From positions 4,812 through 68,811 of the forward strand of contig CALCQV010000043.1 of the NCBI GenBank assembly GCA_937894795.1: DNA of 64,000 nt, in the 5' to 3' direction. Positions 37,523 to 47,181 of the stretch are shown here, piece by piece. Origin of the DNA: an uncultured Bacteroidales bacterium (GTDB lineage: Bacteria; Bacteroidota; Bacteroidia; Bacteroidales; Lentimicrobiaceae). Each line of letters begins with the position of its first letter. Within the stretch, counting starts at the first letter, position 1. Position numbers and translations under genes: made by a program. The notes beneath the pieces are model-generated. The model did no database searches, had not been told where the DNA came from, and worked only from the letters and a program-made list of their open reading frames with translations.

Positions 37523-40201
37523 ATGAACAAAATTAAAAGCTGTATTTTCATTTTGCTAATTTTAGTTAGTATTCCTTCAGTGGCACAGTGGAGCACAAAT
37601 CCTGCTGTCAACAATGCAATATCCAATCTATCAGGTGAACAGGTAATCCCTAAAGTAGGCATATGTAGTGATGGGAATATCTACATTGGGTTCTTCTCAA
37701 ACGTATCAGGCTATTATAATGTAAGGCTTCAGAAACTCGATAGTCAAGGCAATGAACTCTGGCCGCATGATGGGCTGCTTATCAGTGATCATCCTACCGA
37801 TTCCTGGGTTACCGATTGGGATATGGCAGTTGATATCAACAACCATGCAATTCTCACCTTTTGTGATACAAGAAACGGTGGGAACCTCAACACAGTAGCT
37901 TACAGGATTTCGCCTGATGGTACATTTGTCTGGGGGGCCGATGGAATTGCATTATCAAATAATACAGCTTTCAATGCCGCTCCTAAAGTTACTTGTACAG
38001 CAAGCGGTAATTCAGTATTTGCCTGGACATCAGATGATGTGATAATAATGCAAAAGATAAATGCATCGGGTGTCAAGCAGTGGGGGCCTGATGGTATAAC
38101 TCTTAGCTCTACTAATTCATTGACTTGGCCACAGTTGATGCCTGTTGGCACTGATGATGTGATCATGAAATATTTTGATGATGCGGGATCTCCTCCTTAT
38201 CCTACGCGTCATGTCTATGCTCAAAGATATAACAGCAGTGGCAATCCTGTATGGGCAACACCTACTCTTATCTCTAATGCAGGTGGCATCTCATCATGGA
38301 CTCAGATATTCCCCTTTATCAACGATGGTAGCGATGGTTTCTATATTGCATGGCATGATGACCGTGATAATAATATGCTGGCTTCTACCTTTGTACAACA
38401 CGTAAATTCTTCGGGACAAATTATGTTCATCGCCAATGGGGTTGAAGCCTCAACCCAAACAGGCCGTAACCACTTTTATCCTCAGCTTGCACTACCACCA
38501 GGATCCGCTAATATTTTTGTTTTCTGGAATGAGATGAATGGCGACCAGAATTTGAATGGCATTTCCGGACAGAAGATATCTTCCACCGGTACCATTCAGT
38601 GGACTGCTTCAGGAATGACTTTTATTCCTTTATCTGCCACTACCATTACACCCGAGGCTGCTGAATGTTCAGCCACTGATATGTCGGTTCTATACAGCGA
38701 AGGGAATTCTGCAACTCAAAGCCTGAAAGCAATGCGTATTGGCACTGATGGCTCATTCCTATGGCCATCACAATCTATAACAGTTAGTTCGGCTGCCTCT
38801 TCCAAAGTTCACACTGTAATGAGTCGCTTTGCCAATGACCAGTGGATAGTTTGCTGGGAAGACAACCGCACAGATGCCAATGACCTTTATGCACAAAACT
38901 TTTCCATTGAGGGTACTCTGGGACCTTACGAAATTGTTTTCGGTTATATCCAGGGCAATGTTTCACTTACCAGTGGTACCGGCAACATCACTCAGGTTGT
39001 TGTAACTACCGGAAATAATTCAACATTTCCTGATCCAACCGGTGATTATTTTCTACAAACACAAACCGGCACATATAACGTAATTGCCTCACTCAACGGC
39101 TATTATCCAGATACCGTATACAATGTAGTAGTACTGGAAGATCAGACAACCAACAACATTGACCTTATACTGAATCCTGTTCCAACCACCGGTTATATTG
39201 AAGGAATGGTAACTCTTGACGGTGGACCGGGTGATGTAACTCAAACGCTGGTAACTACCGGAGTGGCAAACACTTATCCTGATGTAACCGGCTATTATTC
39301 AATGGAAGTCGGCGTGGGAACATGGGAAGTGCAAGCTTCACTGGAAGGATACACCCCTCAAATACGCTCAAATGTGTCAGTAGCTCCCGGAGAAACAACT
39401 ACCGATATCGACTTTTTGCTTTCTCTATTGCCTACTACGGGATTCCTCTATGGAACTGTTACCATTGAAGGCAATATGGCTAATGTAACCCAGACTACGG
39501 TTACAGCAGGCAATGTCACTGTTAACCCGGATGAAAACGGCGACTATTTAATGGAACTACCAGTGGGACAAATACAGGTCAGTGCAGGGCATCCTTATAC
39601 TGAAGAATTAACCTATGAGGTAACAATTACACCAGGAGGCAGCATCCCGCAGGATTTCAATCTGCTGATGCTCCGCAGAGACCTTATATGCACAGTATAC
39701 CGGTATCCGGTTACCGATCCATTGATAGGGTCGGTTGTACACATTGACGGGCCTGAAGGGGGTTATGATGGAGTGATGGAAGCTGATTCGCTCGTCTTCT
39801 CTCAGGTTCCTTATGGTCAATATACCGGTGAAGCATCATACGCCGGAACCTATTTTGATGAAATTGATACCATCGTTGATCAAACCAATAACCAGATAGT
39901 ATTCTCTATTATTATCTTCTCAACTAATTCCAATTTATTCAAACCCCTGATTATAAGTCCCAATCCGGTATCTCCTGATGGAACTCTTTGCTTTCAGACA
40001 ACCGGCCTTCCTGATGGTGACCTATACATTTATGACTCTTTCGGAAGAAAAGTATCAGAATTTTATATCAAACGCCAAAACCAACCATTTTTTCCTGTTA
40101 CTTTGCTCTTTAATAAACAAGATGTGCAAGAAGGGATTTACTTTTTGCACTTTGTTTCAGATAAAGAGCATTTCAATGCTAAATTATTAATCAAAAAGTA
40201 G
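37523..40201 (+). CDS. Secreted T9SS cargo protein with three carboxypeptidase-like repeats
   Basis: 892 residues with an SPI signal (ends VAQ near 22). Residues about 30-465 are repeated WGxDG-type strands (HDGLLISD, GADGIALS, GPDGITLS), probably a beta-propeller. Three tandem domains of about 83 residues start near 474, 556 and 640, each opening G-x-I/L-x-G-x-V and ending in a hydrophobic LLN/LLL strand, as in CarboxypepD-regulatory folds. The end (about 805-892) is a T9SS type A sorting domain: IISPNPVSPDGTL, GDLYIYDSFGRKV, EGIYFLHF and a basic tail. Binding target unknown. Confidence 0.88.
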   Translation: MNKIKSCIFILLILVSIPSVAQWSTNPAVNNAISNLSGEQVIPKVGICSDGNIYIGFFSNVSGYYNVRLQKLDSQGNELWPHDGLLISDHPTDSWVTDWDMAVDINNHAILTFCDTRNGGNLNTVAYRISPDGTFVWGADGIALSNNTAFNAAPKVTCTASGNSVFAWTSDDVIIMQKINASGVKQWGPDGITLSSTNSLTWPQLMPVGTDDVIMKYFDDAGSPPYPTRHVYAQRYNSSGNPVWATPTLISNAGGISSWTQIFPFINDGSDGFYIAWHDDRDNNMLASTFVQHVNSSGQIMFIANGVEASTQTGRNHFYPQLALPPGSANIFVFWNEMNGDQNLNGISGQKISSTGTIQWTASGMTFIPLSATTITPEAAECSATDMSVLYSEGNSATQSLKAMRIGTDGSFLWPSQSITVSSAASSKVHTVMSRFANDQWIVCWEDNRTDANDLYAQNFSIEGTLGPYEIVFGYIQGNVSLTSGTGNITQVVVTTGNNSTFPDPTGDYFLQTQTGTYNVIASLNGYYPDTVYNVVVLEDQTTNNIDLILNPVPTTGYIEGMVTLDGGPGDVTQTLVTTGVANTYPDVTGYYSMEVGVGTWEVQASLEGYTPQIRSNVSVAPGETTTDIDFLLSLLPTTGFLYGTVTIEGNMANVTQTTVTAGNVTVNPDENGDYLMELPVGQIQVSAGHPYTEELTYEVTITPGGSIPQDFNLLMLRRDLICTVYRYPVTDPLIGSVVHIDGPEGGYDGVMEADSLVFSQVPYGQYTGEASYAGTYFDEIDTIVDQTNNQIVFSIIIFSTNSNLFKPLIISPNPVSPDGTLCFQTTGLPDGDLYIYDSFGRKVSEFYIKRQNQPFFPVTLLFNKQDVQEGIYFLHFVSDKEHFNAKLLIKK

Positions 40202-40263
40202 CGAGGTACTTTTATAATTAAAGAGACAATTATTATTTATTAACACTTAACATTCTTAGTTAA

Positions 40264-40977
40264 ATGCGCAAGATTTCTTTCATTATCTTATCCCTTTTCA
40301 TTGTGGTCATTACAAGCTGCCAGAGAAAATCTGCTGACCAACAAATTGAATTACCTGCCGGTATGCATGCAGCAACGATTCTTGAAGTTAAGCAGGCATC
40401 AAACTATTCCTATTTCCATGTATTTGAAGAAAACCGCAAGTTCTGGATGGCATCTACCATTCTTGATGCTAAGGAAGGTGATGTTATCTATTATACTGAT
40501 GCCTTCGAGATGAAGGATTTCAAAAGCAAGGAATTGAATAAGACCTTTGAATCTATCATGTTTGTCAATGATGCATCACTCACCTTTGAGAAACCTGAAG
40601 TCAAATCACCCGGTGCTGTTAATCCACAACAAGTAGGGAATCTTGAATTAGCAAAAGCTGAGGGTGGCATGACCATGGAGGAGATATATAAGAACAAAGA
40701 AAATTTAGATGGCAAAGTAGTCTCTATCAGAGGTATAATAGTAAAGTACAACCGTAACATCATGAAGAAAAACTGGGCCCATATACAGGATGGTACTAGC
40801 TTTGATGGCCATTACGACCTTACTATCACTACAAATGATACGCTAGCCGAAGGTAACATCGCAGTCTTTACGGGAACCATACATCTGAATAAAGACTTTG
40901 GACACGGTTATGCTTATGACATTATCATGGAAGATGCCAAGGCGAGTGATGTAGAAGATACATCGGCAGGAATTTAA
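40264..40977 (+). CDS. Lipoprotein with OB-fold-like C-terminal domain
   Basis: 237 residues with SPII lipobox ITSC (Cys19). Residues about 135-225 (TMEEIYKNKENLDGKVVSIRGIIVKYN, WAHIQDGTS, GDTLAEGNIAVFTGTI) have the strand pattern of the bacterial OB-fold/GW-type domain seen in YdeI-like or NirD-like lipoproteins. The middle segment contains a repeated VYTDAFEMKDF-type beta stretch. Function unknown; probably faces the periplasm. Single gene downstream of the T9SS cargo gene. Confidence 0.82.
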   Translation: MRKISFIILSLFIVVITSCQRKSADQQIELPAGMHAATILEVKQASNYSYFHVFEENRKFWMASTILDAKEGDVIYYTDAFEMKDFKSKELNKTFESIMFVNDASLTFEKPEVKSPGAVNPQQVGNLELAKAEGGMTMEEIYKNKENLDGKVVSIRGIIVKYNRNIMKKNWAHIQDGTSFDGHYDLTITTNDTLAEGNIAVFTGTIHLNKDFGHGYAYDIIMEDAKASDVEDTSAGI

Positions 40978-41045
40978 GCCTTACAAATAGCTGAATACTC
41001 AACAATACTGTACTCTGGATTACCCGGGATACAAAAACTAACCTA

Positions 41046-41088
41046 AATAAAGAGCAAGCCGCATCAAAAATGCGGCTTGCTCTTTATT
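41046..41088. terminator. Long bidirectional terminator overlapping the end of the flavoprotein gene
   Basis: A perfect 19-bp stem (41046-41064 with 41070-41088) with a 5-base loop, CAAAA. T-rich sequence follows on the minus strand. The distal arm encodes the last residues of the flavoprotein (stop codon 41064-41066), so the coding sequence forms half of the hairpin. Confidence 0.85.
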
Positions 41089-42464
41089 ATGTCCGCAACA
41101 TATTTACCCATTGAAAAACAACCCTGCAAAAGATAACCGCCGGTTGGAGCATCCCAATTAACCATTTCACCAATGGTATATATATTCGGGAACCTTCTGA
41201 GTGAGAAATCATCAGCAAGGTCAGTAATATCAATGCCCCCAACCACACTTATGGCTTCTTCCACAGGTCGAAGTGATTGAACCGGTATAGTCAGTTTCTT
41301 TACCTTAGTAATGAATCTGCGTGCATCAATAAACTCTTCTTTTGCGGTAAATGCTTTTATCACAGCCATTTGCGCACTATCCAATGTTAGGGCCTTACCA
41401 AATGATGATGTTTTCTTTGCTACAATCTTTTCTATCAACTGAAATGAAGTATTATTGGGTTTAAAGTCAATTGACAATGTCAGATTTTCTTTATTGTTGA
41501 GCATTAATCTCACTTGAGGAATCAATGGATAAATAGCTGTACCCTCCAGACCATAATCTGTTATCAGTGCCTCACCCTTTGAAGTAGTATTATGATCAGA
41601 TCCGGAAATATTATATTGGTCAGCTACGCTCCTAACGACTGGCATTTTGCTTTCCACATTGGCTGTCAAAGCTGATTTATCTGCTTTTTCGACTGAAATC
41701 ACAAGATTTTTAAGTGGCTTGCCCGTATGGAATTCTCTAACAGAGTCAGGCCAATTAATATTTACACCACAATTGGAAGGCTGGAATGGTATAGTAGAAA
41801 TACCGTTCTGTTGTAATATCTCTACCCATTTACCATCTGATCCTGTAAGGGGCCATGAGGCTCCTCCCAAGGCTAAAATAGCGAAGTCAGCATCATAATG
41901 CATCGTACGATGTTCTTCCTGTCCACTTTCGTGAACATCAAATGTAAACCGCAAATTGGTCTTATTTCCCGTTGCTATAACATCAGTAAATCCTGTTAAA
42001 ATATCATCAGTATTACCAATTGCTGTATCCTTAGCATATCCAAGTGAAATATCATCAGTAAACCTTATTAGCCGATGATTCAAATAGATTGTAACACCTC
42101 TTTGGAGCAGTGAGTCAGTTATCTTTTTTAAAATCAAAGCCACATCATTGCCTTTTTCAGGAAACACTTTCCCACTGGTACCTTCATAGGTAGGGATACC
42201 CAGATGAATTAACCAATCCCTGAAAGCAGCCTGATCAAAGTAGTCCAGCACTTTATCCATGACTCCAATAGGTGAATATGCTCTTTTCAATTCTTCGCGA
42301 TCGGCCAGATGTGTAATATTCAAACCACCTCTCCCTGCCAACAGGAACTTTCTGCCCAATTGTGGTCCCTTCTCGAACAGCTTTACTTCACATGACTCTG
42401 ACAGATGCCAGGCGGCCATCATTCCTGCTGGTCCACCTCCAATAACCACAACTATTTTACTCAT
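41064..42464 (-). CDS. NAD(P)/FAD-dependent oxidoreductase, HI0933/PP_4765-type flavoprotein
   Basis: 466 residues. The FAD-binding GGGPAGMMAAWHL motif (9-21) is followed by GRKFLLAGRGGLNITH (37-52), the signature of the HI0933-like group and in particular the PP_4765 subgroup. The C-terminal FAD contact is MVNWDAPTGGYLLQGCFSMGKYVA. The reaction is not established. Residues 136-167 form an imperfect 16-residue tandem duplication (TDDISLGYAKDTAIGN / TDDILTGFTDVIATGN). The start overlaps the VF530 stop by four bases (ATGA), so the two genes are translationally coupled. Confidence 0.88.
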   Translation of the reverse strand: MSKIVVVIGGGPAGMMAAWHLSESCEVKLFEKGPQLGRKFLLAGRGGLNITHLADREELKRAYSPIGVMDKVLDYFDQAAFRDWLIHLGIPTYEGTSGKVFPEKGNDVALILKKITDSLLQRGVTIYLNHRLIRFTDDISLGYAKDTAIGNTDDILTGFTDVIATGNKTNLRFTFDVHESGQEEHRTMHYDADFAILALGGASWPLTGSDGKWVEILQQNGISTIPFQPSNCGVNINWPDSVREFHTGKPLKNLVISVEKADKSALTANVESKMPVVRSVADQYNISGSDHNTTSKGEALITDYGLEGTAIYPLIPQVRLMLNNKENLTLSIDFKPNNTSFQLIEKIVAKKTSSFGKALTLDSAQMAVIKAFTAKEEFIDARRFITKVKKLTIPVQSLRPVEEAISVVGGIDITDLADDFSLRRFPNIYTIGEMVNWDAPTGGYLLQGCFSMGKYVADIIKSKPHF

Positions 42465-42685
42465 TTCCGACGAGATATCAGACTAACATACAATTCCTCA
42501 ACCTTTTCCCGTGCCCAGGGTGTCTTGCGTAAAAACTTAAGACTTGACTGTATGGAAGGATTTTCTTTAAAACACCTGATGTTGACATAATAACTCAACC
42601 GTTCCCATCCATAATGAGCATGCAATTCGGTTATAATCTGCTCAAGTGTTATTCCATGCAGAGGATTGTTCGGCTGTGTTCCCAT
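42461..42685 (-). CDS. VF530 family (DUF2132) small protein
   Basis: 74 residues. NNPLHGITLEQIITELHAHYGWERL and IRCFKENPSIQSSLKFLRKTPWAREKVE are the VF530/DUF2132 consensus; the fold is described as DNA-binding-like but the role is unknown. A longer frame starts at 42709, upstream of the -7 element, so the ATG at 42685 is chosen. Stop and start overlap (ATGA) with the following flavoprotein gene. Confidence 0.9.
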   Translation of the reverse strand: MGTQPNNPLHGITLEQIITELHAHYGWERLSYYVNIRCFKENPSIQSSLKFLRKTPWAREKVEELYVSLISRRK

Positions 42686-42689
42686 TTCA

Positions 42690-42697
42690 CAAAAATA
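42690..42697 (-). promoter_or_regulatory. Promoter -7 element, nearly leaderless
   Basis: On the minus strand TATTTTTG, ending four bases before the VF530 ATG. It predicts a leaderless or near-leaderless mRNA. Confidence 0.45.
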
Positions 42698-42874
42698 AGT
42701 AATACTCACAAACAGTCAGCCAAATACATTGAAAACATATTGAACAAACGTATTTGTTACCTGTTCTTTACAACAATCATAATTCATTAGCCTTCTATAA
42801 GTTACTCCTGATCAGTCGGGTGTGAGTTAGTTATACTGCGCATTATTACATACACCGTTTAACCATTGTAGAAA

Positions 42875-45214
42875 ATGAATCACAGGTTTGTACATACAAT
42901 TCTAATTATCACTTCTGTCCTGACCCTCTTATCAGGGAATCTAACAGCTCAGAAACTTCCTGAACCTACGTGGCGGTATTACCGTCCCGGCAATACTGGT
43001 ATTCAAGGCGATGATGTCACTGCGGTATGGGTTGACGCCAATGGAAATCCTTATATAGCTGCCAACACCGGCATGTGGGGTGAAGGTGGTTTTGCCCGTT
43101 TCAATGTGGCAGAGAATACCTGGACCAACTTCTCAAATGTAGATTGGCCTGTTCTTGGCTCATTTGATAATGCTGATGTTCATATACTCGATATCGTGGA
43201 AGACTATGAGGGAAACCTTTGGATGGGAAACTTCCCTGGCGCCCTGAAATTTAACCCGCAAACTGGCATTACTGCCGCCGTTCAGTATGGTACAAGCAAC
43301 TCTCCATTGCAGGGATTCACCTATGATGTAGACGTTGCTCCTGATAGTTCCATCTGGTTTACTAGTGGAGGATTGGTGCAATATATTCCTGAGACTGACC
43401 AATGGAACTCCTTTCCATCTTCAAATGTACGTATTGCCATACAACCCAAACCTGACGGTAGTTATCTGGTATGGTCGGCCGTTACTTATTACGGCATTGT
43501 AATTACCTATAATAGTGCAACAGGGCTGATGACCGACTACACGCCAACAACCTTGGGTGAATTAGCCGGATTACCCGGTAAGGATTGTGTGGATGATGCC
43601 GGCAATCTATGGGCTTTGCGTATGTCAGTTGATGGTAATTGGGAGACAATTGAATACCAGCGCCCTGATGGAACCTGGGTTGCTCCTACTCCTCCTTATG
43701 AAAATGCCAGCTATTATATAGATGCCTTCAAGGCTTATGGCAATGAAATGGCTGTAATGGTTCTTGAAAACGGCGAAACATGGCTCTTTAATGGTACGTC
43801 ATGGCAAAATTATGGAAGCTGGATGGAATATGCCAATACTTATAGCGTAGATATTGACCAACAGGGCAATGTATGGGTATGTGGCTCGGGTGGAGCAGCC
43901 AAACGTGATGTACAGACAGGTTACTGGCAACGCTATCGTATAACCAATACCTCGCAGATTGACTACTTTGTGGGTGACCTCACCATTGATGCCGAAGGAA
44001 GTGTATGGTTTACCGGCAATGCAGGTAGCGGTGTTGGCGGTTTCCAGAAATTCGACGGAGCAAACTGGACCGGATTCAATGAATACACCTATGGACTGGG
44101 ATACCCATTCCCCTATATGTCTGATAACACGGATGCCATCTATTATCGCCCATCAACCGGCGACATAATTTTCAATCCAACCTTTAACGGTATACATGCA
44201 TGGACCGGTTCCAGCTATTTCCCTCTCGAAGACTATCTCACCTCATCTGAAGGCTTTGCCGAAGATGACAATGGCAAATTGTGGAGCATTGGGGAGTATT
44301 ACAGCCTACGATATTATAATGAAGTACTTAACGACTGGGGCTCCATTCCCATTACCGGGTGGGGCCTTGATATCATCAAAGATCCTACGGGCCAAGGTAT
44401 TTGGGCAGTTACCGATTATGAAATTGTGCGTACCGATGGCACCACCACCTTCAGAAGAGGTATAGAAGACTTCCCGGGCAGTTCAACATGGTTTACCGGC
44501 TTCGCGGCAGATGCCGACGGCATTGTTTGGGTTGGTACCTGGGCACAGTTCACCTCTACCGGAAGCACCCTAATCAGGCTGGATACACAAACCGGCTTGT
44601 ACCAAACATGGTCGTATGATGAAGGATGGCCTTTCCCCGGTGAGCATGTTCGTCCGCTTACCATTACCCCCGACGGGAAACTGTGGATGCAATATGATTC
44701 AGAATACCCTTCTACCGAAGCCGGTATCCTCTGGTTTGACGGAACCAATATTGGTCTATTTCCCTCTTCTCCGGGTGGTATACCCCAATGGGGTGGCCTG
44801 CCTAACAGCTCCATCAAGGACCTCGAGGTTAAGGTAATTCCCAATGGCTATGAATTATGGATGAGTTGTCTTGGCAGAGGTATTGCTGTTCTCTCCTATT
44901 TCACCACCTCAGTTGATGTGCCTATAAATAACATTCCTGAACCAGTCAGTGCCTTTACCATATCACCCAACCCTGTTTCTGAAGCAGCCAAACTAAGGTT
45001 TCCTTTGGAGAATTCAACCTTTATTGAACTGGACATTTTCGATATTATGGGTAAGAAAGTGAAAGATCTCCTTACTACTAACCTGCAGAAAGGCCCGCAG
45101 GAGGTTGAATGGAATCTTACTGATCAGTCAGGTGCAAGGGTGGCTGCCGGTATCTATATTGCCCGTTTAAAAAAGGCCGGCTCTGTCGTTTCTACTAAAG
45201 TAGCAGTTCAATAA
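42875..45214 (+). CDS. Secreted beta-propeller protein with T9SS C-terminal sorting domain
   Basis: 779 residues, SPI signal (ends LTAQ near 26). Residues about 40-680 are repeated Reg_prop/Vgb-type propeller blades: DDVTAVWVDANGNPYIAA, ILDIVEDYEGNLWMG, VDIDQQGNVWVCG, LTIDAEGSVWFTG, FAADADGIVWVG. The C-terminal 90 residues are a FlgD-like T9SS type A domain: FTISPNPVSEAAKLRF, IELDIFDIMGKKV, VAAGIYIARL. Unlike hybrid sensors with such propellers it has no kinase domain. Surface or secreted, ligand unknown. Confidence 0.9.
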   Translation: MNHRFVHTILIITSVLTLLSGNLTAQKLPEPTWRYYRPGNTGIQGDDVTAVWVDANGNPYIAANTGMWGEGGFARFNVAENTWTNFSNVDWPVLGSFDNADVHILDIVEDYEGNLWMGNFPGALKFNPQTGITAAVQYGTSNSPLQGFTYDVDVAPDSSIWFTSGGLVQYIPETDQWNSFPSSNVRIAIQPKPDGSYLVWSAVTYYGIVITYNSATGLMTDYTPTTLGELAGLPGKDCVDDAGNLWALRMSVDGNWETIEYQRPDGTWVAPTPPYENASYYIDAFKAYGNEMAVMVLENGETWLFNGTSWQNYGSWMEYANTYSVDIDQQGNVWVCGSGGAAKRDVQTGYWQRYRITNTSQIDYFVGDLTIDAEGSVWFTGNAGSGVGGFQKFDGANWTGFNEYTYGLGYPFPYMSDNTDAIYYRPSTGDIIFNPTFNGIHAWTGSSYFPLEDYLTSSEGFAEDDNGKLWSIGEYYSLRYYNEVLNDWGSIPITGWGLDIIKDPTGQGIWAVTDYEIVRTDGTTTFRRGIEDFPGSSTWFTGFAADADGIVWVGTWAQFTSTGSTLIRLDTQTGLYQTWSYDEGWPFPGEHVRPLTITPDGKLWMQYDSEYPSTEAGILWFDGTNIGLFPSSPGGIPQWGGLPNSSIKDLEVKVIPNGYELWMSCLGRGIAVLSYFTTSVDVPINNIPEPVSAFTISPNPVSEAAKLRFPLENSTFIELDIFDIMGKKVKDLLTTNLQKGPQEVEWNLTDQSGARVAAGIYIARLKKAGSVVSTKVAVQ

Positions 45215-45220
45215 GTAATC

Positions 45221-45240
45221 TGCCCCTGCTTTCCAGGGCA
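45221..45240. terminator. Possible weak terminator hairpin
   Basis: TGCCCCTG and CCAGGGCA can form a short bulged stem between the convergent T9SS cargo and archaemetzincin genes; there is no strong T-tract. Confidence 0.35.
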
Positions 45241-45278
45241 ATTAAAATGCTATAGACTACAAAGATTATGCACCGGAA

Positions 45279-45824
45279 TTACTGGGCATTACGATTCCTA
45301 TCAACCTCTGCCTTGCATTTGGCGCATAAATGATGGCCTTTCATGTCAATATCTTCAACATAAGTGCTTGAATGCATAACACAGGCTGTATTGATGCAGT
45401 GTATCAATCCAAAGGTATGTCCCAGTTCATGTATAACCTCTTTTCTGAATCTATCAGTAAGCAGCTTATCGTCCTTTGGCATACCATAGCGTTCATTGCT
45501 CAAACGGTGTATGGAGGCTATTCCCGTTCTGCCGTTTAGAAAAGCCTGTCCGAATATGTATGTCAGTATGGGTATAAACAGGTCTACATTAAATATTGCG
45601 AGTGTTTTCACATTGTCGGCCCCATAATTCTCATCTATTTTCCGCAGCAATTCGTTGCCATTGTATTGTCTTCTCCTTCCATCGTAATACTCGCTTATAT
45701 CCATATAGCCTTCCTTAATATATACAGGTATGGAATACTCCTGTTCTATGTCGTTTACGATCACTTCGGGGAGTACGTTACCTGAATAACCAAAGGAGAT
45801 TAATACTATGCGATCAGGATTCAT
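45279..45824 (-). CDS. Archaemetzincin family zinc metalloprotease
   Basis: 181 residues, no signal peptide. HELGHTFGLIHC at 132-143 gives zinc ligands H132, H136 and H142 with catalytic E133. C143, C148, M150 (Met-turn) and the C167-x2-C170 pair complete the archaemetzincin signature, including its second zinc site. The family occurs in archaea and vertebrates and sporadically in bacteria. Its start is five bases after the stop of the sigma-54 regulator, so it is co-transcribed with the two-component genes. Substrate unknown. Confidence 0.93.
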   Translation of the reverse strand: MNPDRIVLISFGYSGNVLPEVIVNDIEQEYSIPVYIKEGYMDISEYYDGRRRQYNGNELLRKIDENYGADNVKTLAIFNVDLFIPILTYIFGQAFLNGRTGIASIHRLSNERYGMPKDDKLLTDRFRKEVIHELGHTFGLIHCINTACVMHSSTYVEDIDMKGHHLCAKCKAEVDRNRNAQ

Positions 45825-45829
45825 CTCAA

Positions 45830-47170
45830 TTACCTGGCTTGTTTCAGATCATATTTTCTGATCTTGTTGTAGAGTGTAACCCGGTCAACCTTAAGTGCCT
45901 TGGCTGCCGCCGAAATATTCCAGGCATATTTATCAAGTATCATGGAAATGTGATTTTTTTCCAGATCGTCCAAACTCTCTATTGATGAGCTAACCATATC
46001 CTTGATAACCGGTAGGTCCCTTAGGGTTATTTTCTTGCCATTGCCCACCACGATTGCCCTTTCAATCATATTCTCCAACTCCCTGATGTTCCCGGGGAAT
46101 GGAAACTCCTTTATCCTCTTGAGTGCTGAGGGATCAATCGGTACAATGGGCCTGTTCATGGCAGTACAGTACTTGCGTATGAAGAATTCCACAAGTAATG
46201 GTATATCCTCTGTGCGTTCCCTTAGTGGTGGTACCGTAATATTAACCACATTCAACCGGTAATAGAGGTCTTCTCTAAAAGTTCCCTTATCAACCATGGT
46301 CTTCAGGTCACGGTTGGTAGCACATATCACCCTGAAATCAGATGTAATCTCCTTGTTTCCCCCAACTCTTACGAAGCTCTTGGTTTCAAGCACCCTCAGC
46401 AGCTCAACCTGCATCTTTGGTGTTATGGTTGCAATTTCATCAAGGAAGATGGTTCCGCTGTCAGCCATTTCAAACCGTCCCTTGCGATTATACACCGCCC
46501 CTGTGAATGCTCCTTTTTCATGGCCAAAGAGCTCACTTTCCAACAGCGACTCTGAGAGTGAACCGCAATGTACGCTTACCAACGGGAAGAACCTGCGCGG
46601 AGAGTTAGCATGTATGGCTCTTGCAACCAGTTCCTTACCCGTTCCGCTCTCTCCGGTGATTATTACCGATGCCGTCGACATGGCCACGCTCTCAATTTCC
46701 ATCAACACCTTTTTCATTGCCTCGCTCTCTCCAATCATGTTCTCTACATTCTCCAATGAAACTACCTTCTCCTTGAGCATCTGGTTTTCTTCTTCCAGCT
46801 TTATCTGCCGCGAGGCATTTCGCACTAAGTGCGTGAGATCGTCAGGATCAAAGGGCTTGGTTACATAATCAAATGCCCCGTCTTTGAGTGCCTGTATGGC
46901 GGTATCAATGGTACCAAAGGCTGTCATCATTATAACAATGGAGTCCTGGCGCATCGACTTTATCCTCCTGAGCATCTCAAGGCCATCCATGCCCGGCATC
47001 TTGATATCCGACAGAATAATATCAAAATTGCCTGCTTCCAGCAATGAAAGGGCTGTCTTTGCATTTTCGGCGCATTCAACGTAGTAGCCATCTTCAATGA
47101 ACCAGTTGTATAGCGAGTCCCTTACCGACTCTTCATCGTCAACAATCAGTATGGAGATCTTTCTAGCCAT
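45830..47170 (-). CDS. Sigma-54-dependent response regulator, NtrC type
   Basis: 446 residues. Receiver domain (1-120) with DD at 11-12, phosphoacceptor D55 in ILSDIKMPGMDG and K105. AAA+ domain (about 145-375) with Walker A GESGTGKE (173-180) and the sigma-54-contacting GAFTGA loop (220-225). The C-terminal Fis-type HTH (about 405-446) ends DRVTLYNKIRKYDL. It activates sigma-54 promoters when phosphorylated by the kinase encoded 11 bases upstream. A candidate -24/-12 site lies before the PstS-GcvH gene. Confidence 0.96.
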   Translation of the reverse strand: MARKISILIVDDEESVRDSLYNWFIEDGYYVECAENAKTALSLLEAGNFDIILSDIKMPGMDGLEMLRRIKSMRQDSIVIMMTAFGTIDTAIQALKDGAFDYVTKPFDPDDLTHLVRNASRQIKLEEENQMLKEKVVSLENVENMIGESEAMKKVLMEIESVAMSTASVIITGESGTGKELVARAIHANSPRRFFPLVSVHCGSLSESLLESELFGHEKGAFTGAVYNRKGRFEMADSGTIFLDEIATITPKMQVELLRVLETKSFVRVGGNKEITSDFRVICATNRDLKTMVDKGTFREDLYYRLNVVNITVPPLRERTEDIPLLVEFFIRKYCTAMNRPIVPIDPSALKRIKEFPFPGNIRELENMIERAIVVGNGKKITLRDLPVIKDMVSSSIESLDDLEKNHISMILDKYAWNISAAAKALKVDRVTLYNKIRKYDLKQAR

Positions 47171-47181
47171 GTCTTTATATT

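Noticed and set aside
38942..39670. DNA-level tandem repeat in the T9SS cargo gene
   Set aside because: The three copies are protein-domain repeats of about 83 residues whose nucleotide sequences have diverged; they are ordinary domain duplication.
44416..44844. 142-residue minus-strand ORF inside the propeller gene
   Set aside because: A shadow frame of the high-GC beta-propeller coding sequence; no protein family features.
46296..46868. 190-residue plus-strand ORF opposite the sigma-54 regulator
   Set aside because: Antisense shadow of the conserved AAA+ coding sequence; the sequence is serine-rich and featureless.
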